Part shown: positions 5,885 to 8,415 of the stretch, piece after piece
How the letters are laid out: every line of letters begins with the position of its first letter
Numbering within the stretch: the stretch's first letter is position 1
Assembly: GCA_005877225.1 (NCBI GenBank)
Contig: VBPK01000130.1
Location: 1-8,415 of the forward strand
DNA: 8,415 bases
Direction: 5' to 3'
Origin: Nitrososphaerota archaeon
Lineage (GTDB): Archaea > Thermoproteota > Nitrososphaeria > Nitrososphaerales > Gagatemarchaeaceae
The notes under the pieces: generated by a model
The model's database searches: none
What the model was told of the DNA's origin: nothing
Seen by the model: only the letters and a program-made list of their open reading frames with translations
Translations under genes and position numbers: made by a program

Positions 5885-7447
5885 CTAACCTAGACACCTC
5901 CTCAACATAGCAGCCTCGATAAGAGCGACCCTCGCCTCGTTGTCTTCATTATCGATGTACGAGATAAGGAAATTGTTGACGAAGTTCTCGTGCCTCCTGC
6001 TGACACTATCGCTTGGGCCGAGCCTGATCGAGAGTAGCTCCTCTGCCACGGCGAGGTCTGACATCAATCTCCCGAGCCCCGCCCTCAGTTTCTCCTCGTC
6101 CATTGCGGCTCTTTTGGCGACCCGCTGGTTCATCTCCATCAGCATGTTTATGCTCTCCCATGACACATATTTCCCCGCTACACCGAGGTCGTGCTTCATG
6201 TTTAGGTAGCAACTTTCCACCGCCTTCCACTCCTTCTCGCTGAGGTCGCGGAGAGCCCCCACACCTATGAACTCAGGGGGTATGCCCATCGAGTAAAACA
6301 CGGCTGCAAACGGGATCGCCCTCGGCATCGTAACACTCCTCACGCTCCTGCTGTAGCCGAAGAGACCGATATGCAGCTTCCTTGCCCTCCTCTCTGGGAC
6401 GTACAAAGCCAAGGCATTGATCAATGCAGCAAGCTCCTCTATCCTCTTCTGATAGCTGGCCTTGAACTTGTCGAGCGAACCTCGCAGTAACTCTTCATCT
6501 TCTTTCGAAATGTTCACCGGTTCACCGTTGGGGAGGTTCTCATTCAGGATGCGTATCGTTCTCTTGACCTTCTCAGGGGAATGGTCGTACCTCAGCGCGG
6601 ATTGCGTTGTTGCGGTAGACAATCCCTTGTACTCCATAAGAAATCTCTCGACGTTCTCTGGGTTCAGGTGGCCCCGAAACGGCATCGATCCAACGCCGAT
6701 TATGGGATGGATTCTTACCCCTGTCCTCCTTTCGACTCCTCCCAGCTTCGATAGTGCCAGCTTTGACAGTATCACTGCAGACAAGAGGCCGTAGTTGAGA
6801 GCTGGGTCGGACCGAGCTATGAAGACGCGCAGACTGCGAACCCTCACTCTTTCAATGTACTCCCTCGCTATCTGGTCGATCGCGAGGAGACTCCTCATGT
6901 CCTCTATTAGGGGAATAACACTGATTGTCTTCGGCCTGAAGGAGCCCACCCAATCTTTCACGACCATCGACCCGTCGAGTCTCAGCCCCTCTGCCCCTGA
7001 TATGGCTCGGCGGTAGTATTCGTGCAGCCATAATAGCTCCTTTCCAGTAGTGGTGAAGGGCAGGATGACCTCGAAGACGGGGATGGTCTTCCTCTTATGA
7101 AATAATGAGGCGACGTCTGCACTCAGCGGGATGGTCTGCAGGGTCTGGGTTACAATCTTCCTTTCAGCAACCTCTATCCTCGGATTCGGAATTCTGTACG
7201 TGAGGAAGACTCTCTCTCCTATTACATTATCCCGAAAATAGTCTGGATAGTCGCTGAGCAGCTTCCTCACAACGTTTGTATCAATGTCCTTGCCCTCGGA
7301 GTCCCACATGGCCTCATCGCATCCGAGGCTACTAAAAGCCAGGAAAGCCTCTCGTACCTCGGCATCTCCTTCTATTATGCTTCCGCCGCACCAATCGGGT
7401 ACTCTTGCGTTATCCGGATGCTGCGTTGACATTGTCCTCGGGATCAT
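5885..7447 (-). CDS. ppcA: Phosphoenolpyruvate carboxylase, archaeal type
   Basis: It catalyses PEP + bicarbonate to oxaloacetate + phosphate in the cytoplasm, refilling the TCA/anabolic pathways. The 520-residue protein belongs to the short archaeal family (PEPcase_2), not the bacterial and plant type of about 900 residues. Visible family blocks are TMSTQHPDN (residues 5-13), VIPLIEDMRSL (177-187), RSDPALNYG (212-220), GVGSMPFRGHLNP (251-263), STATTQSALRYD (277-288), GLFGYSRS (361-368) and MPRAIPFAAVFYSMG (374-388). The C-terminus ends RRCLG. I chose ATG 7447 because it places TMSTQHPDN at the N-terminus as in relatives. The frame stays open to an earlier start at 7564, but those 39 residues are low-complexity and basic and look non-native. 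No strong Shine-Dalgarno lies directly before 7447, so leaderless translation is possible. The gene is a single unit, convergent with the FMN reductase, and nothing shows damage. Confidence 0.95.
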   Translation of the reverse strand: MIPRTMSTQHPDNARVPDWCGGSIIEGDAEVREAFLAFSSLGCDEAMWDSEGKDIDTNVVRKLLSDYPDYFRDNVIGERVFLTYRIPNPRIEVAERKIVTQTLQTIPLSADVASLFHKRKTIPVFEVILPFTTTGKELLWLHEYYRRAISGAEGLRLDGSMVVKDWVGSFRPKTISVIPLIEDMRSLLAIDQIAREYIERVRVRSLRVFIARSDPALNYGLLSAVILSKLALSKLGGVERRTGVRIHPIIGVGSMPFRGHLNPENVERFLMEYKGLSTATTQSALRYDHSPEKVKRTIRILNENLPNGEPVNISKEDEELLRGSLDKFKASYQKRIEELAALINALALYVPERRARKLHIGLFGYSRSVRSVTMPRAIPFAAVFYSMGIPPEFIGVGALRDLSEKEWKAVESCYLNMKHDLGVAGKYVSWESINMLMEMNQRVAKRAAMDEEKLRAGLGRLMSDLAVAEELLSIRLGPSDSVSRRHENFVNNFLISYIDNEDNEARVALIEAAMLRRCLG

Positions 7448-7752
7448 TGCGTCATGGACCAAACTTCTTCTCTTCCTCCCCCGCCAAAGTTTCTTGTAGA
7501 TTAGTTTTTGATTCAAGGATTTTATCCAAGAGTATGACGAGGAAGGGCTAGGTGAAGCCGTCACCTCTTGGCCCTTTACTTGTTCTCCAGTTGACGCAGA
7601 CGCGTGTTTGCTTCATTATACTTCAAATTACATCAGGCTTGATCGTAGCTTGTCTTCCCCTTCCTCACCCGTTGGCCCCGCCGTGGAAATCCCCTGACAC
7701 TCGCCACCACGTTTTGGCGCAGGTAATTCCTATGCTCAATCCCATCTTTCGG

Positions 7753-7966
7753 AAGGGATCTCATATTCGCGTCTTCGGATTGACCTATCAGTTGAAAATC
7801 GTATTTTTTAACCGCCCATGCGGGTGGCTAGAGAGCAGGGATCCAGTTGCGTCACTTCGGCGACCTTCTAAGTGGGCGACGAAGCGGACTGCTTCAAGTT
7901 TGAGGATGTATCATCTCGGGTGATCTATCATCCTACCGGGTGTCCCGGCAAAACGAACGACGAGCT
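7753..7966 (+). repeat. Dispersed intergenic repeat, copy C (longest)
   Basis: The left flank (AAGGGATCTCAT, then ATTCGCGTCTTCGG), the core at 7777-7820 (GGATTGACCTATCA, GTTGAAAATCGT, ATTTTTTAACCGCCCATG) and the right flank (TAGAGAGCAG, CGACCTTCTA, GCGACGAAGCG) align with copy A over about 130 bases. Further on, GTCCCGGCA and ACGAGCT also match copy A after an extra segment (about 7885-7940) that copy A lacks. The T-run in the core is longer than in copy B (six T versus three). Confidence 0.82.
7812..7948 (+). ncRNA. Candidate structured RNA: hairpin chain downstream of repeat core C
   Basis: Stems visible are CCGCCC-ATGC-GGGTGG (7812-7827, one G-U), GTTGC with GCGAC (7846-7850 and 7860-7864), GAAGC-GGACT-GCTTC (7881-7895), a two-part stem GGATG/CATCC with ATCA/TGAT (7904-7933), and CCGGG-TGT-CCCGG (7936-7948). 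The GTTGC/GCGAC stem lies where copy A has GTCGCC/GGCGAC, made of partly different bases. That hints at conserved structure. Transcription is inferred only. Confidence 0.3.
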
Positions 7967-7996
7967 ATCTTCGGAATCCTTTTTATCGTATGATGA

Positions 7997-8415
7997 AATC
8001 AAAGAGAATCACTGAACCCATTTACTACGCTGCACGTATTCCTCTACAGGCTGACAGGCGGCAGCATTGGCGGACGCTTTCGAGGCGCGCCCGTTCTCCT
8101 CCTGACGACGACCGGGCGCAAGACCGGGAAGCAGCGAACGACTCCACTCCTTTATCTCGCGGATGAGACCAATCTTGCGGTAGTAGCGTCGAACGGCGGA
8201 CGTGATAGGGCTCCTTCGTGGTGGTCCAACCTGAAGCGTAACCCCAGCGTGGAGGTTCAGATAAGGCGCCTGAAGAGGAAGATGACAGCGGTGCAAGCCA
8301 CAAAGGAGGAAAAAGGAAGACTCTGGCCACTGCTCACGAACATGTATCCGCCCTACGATGATTATCAGAGGCGGACTCAACGGGAGATACCAATCGTGCT
8401 ACTAAGACCGAGCAG
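7997..8415 (+). CDS. Deazaflavin (F420)-dependent nitroreductase, Ddn/DUF385 family; start unresolved, 3' end at window edge
   Basis: The open frame after a TGA (7994-7996) encodes LHVFLYRLTGGSIGGRF, then APVLLLTTTGRKTGKQRTTP, VVASNGGRD, PSWWSNLKRNPSVEVQ, LWPLLTNMYP and QRRTQREIPIVLL. These are the ordered blocks of the F420H2-binding split-barrel family that includes mycobacterial Ddn. Such enzymes use F420H2 to reduce quinones or nitro compounds. The window ends at or within a few residues of the expected C-terminus. No ATG, GTG or TTG precedes the domain in frame. The best candidate start is CTG 8012, giving (M)NPFTTLHVFLYR, which fits relatives. An ATG-ATG pair at 7990 is in another frame and would need a frameshift near 8030. 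So the gene either uses a rare start, is a 5'-damaged pseudogene, or contains a sequence error. The family is certain; intactness is not. Confidence 0.8.

Larger units (their letters stand above)
7448..7996. other. Intergenic region between divergent PEP carboxylase and nitroreductase
   Basis: This gap of about 550 bp should hold the promoter of the PEP carboxylase gene (minus strand) and of the rightmost gene (plus strand). It contains repeat copy C and several hairpins (7812-7948). A plus-strand frame of 123 codons (7552-7923) crosses the repeat and resembles no family. An AT-rich element, GATAAAAT, at about 7523-7530 on the minus strand could be a TATA box for PEP carboxylase; this is weak. 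Confidence 0.55.

Noticed and set aside
7448..7564. 39-residue N-terminal extension of PEP carboxylase
   Set aside because: The archaeal family starts just before MSTQHPDN. The extension is low-complexity and basic, and unlike anything in the family.
7552..7923. 123-codon plus-strand frame across the PEP carboxylase upstream region
   Set aside because: It spans repeat copy C, has no recognisable domain, and overlaps the probable PEP carboxylase promoter.
3385..7966. CRISPR array
   Set aside because: The repeats are about 2.1-2.2 kb apart with genes between them, and they are not regularly spaced short units.
7990..8015. Box C/D-like sRNA signature (ATGATGA then CTGA)
   Set aside because: The boxes are only 15 bases apart and no C'/D pair follows. 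Short motifs like these occur by chance.
8009..8380. Two minus-strand frames over the right end
   Set aside because: They are shadows of the F420-dependent nitroreductase, whose conserved motifs are unmistakable on the plus strand.

Overview
The window probably comes from an archaeon. The phosphoenolpyruvate carboxylase is the short archaeal type (about 520 residues, opening with the MSTQHPDN motif), and next to it are flavin- and F420-type redox genes and a Mre11/Rad50-type operon. GTG and TTG starts and GGTG/GGAG-type ribosome binding sites are used. No rRNA, tRNA, CRISPR array or intact transposase was found. Lineage cannot be fixed from the sequence alone; a soil or sediment Thermoproteota/Bathyarchaeia-like organism is only a guess.

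Layout. (1) Positions 1-3140, minus strand: a two-gene operon of a Mre11/SbcD-family nuclease followed, with a 4-base overlap, by an SbcC/Rad50-type ATPase that runs off the left edge. The ATPase has no CxxC zinc hook. It carries two adjacent hydrophobic helices at the apex of its coiled coil, like the membrane-associated bacterial YhaN (partner of YhaO). This is the most unusual system here. (2) 3141-3723: intergenic, with repeat copy A. (3) 3724-5367, plus strand: a luciferase-like (LLM) flavin oxidoreductase gene that has lost an internal segment and changed frame, then an intact NAD(P)H-dependent FMN reductase eight bases downstream. (4) 5368-5884: intergenic, with repeat copy B. (5) 5885-7447, minus strand: archaeal PEP carboxylase. 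(6) 7448-7996: intergenic, with repeat copy C. (7) About 7997 to the right edge, plus strand: a Ddn-like deazaflavin(F420)-dependent nitroreductase with no canonical start codon.

How the parts relate. The nuclease and ATPase should act as one ATP-driven DNA-end-processing complex, possibly at the membrane. The FMN reductase would supply reduced flavin to the LLM oxygenase, but the oxygenase appears broken. PEP carboxylase stands alone and feeds oxaloacetate to the TCA/anabolic pathways. All three intergenic regions, each about 520-580 bp, carry a same-orientation copy of an uncharacterised repeat with a conserved core of about 40 bp. In two copies the core is followed by hairpin-forming sequence, so a structured RNA or a small mobile repeat is plausible.
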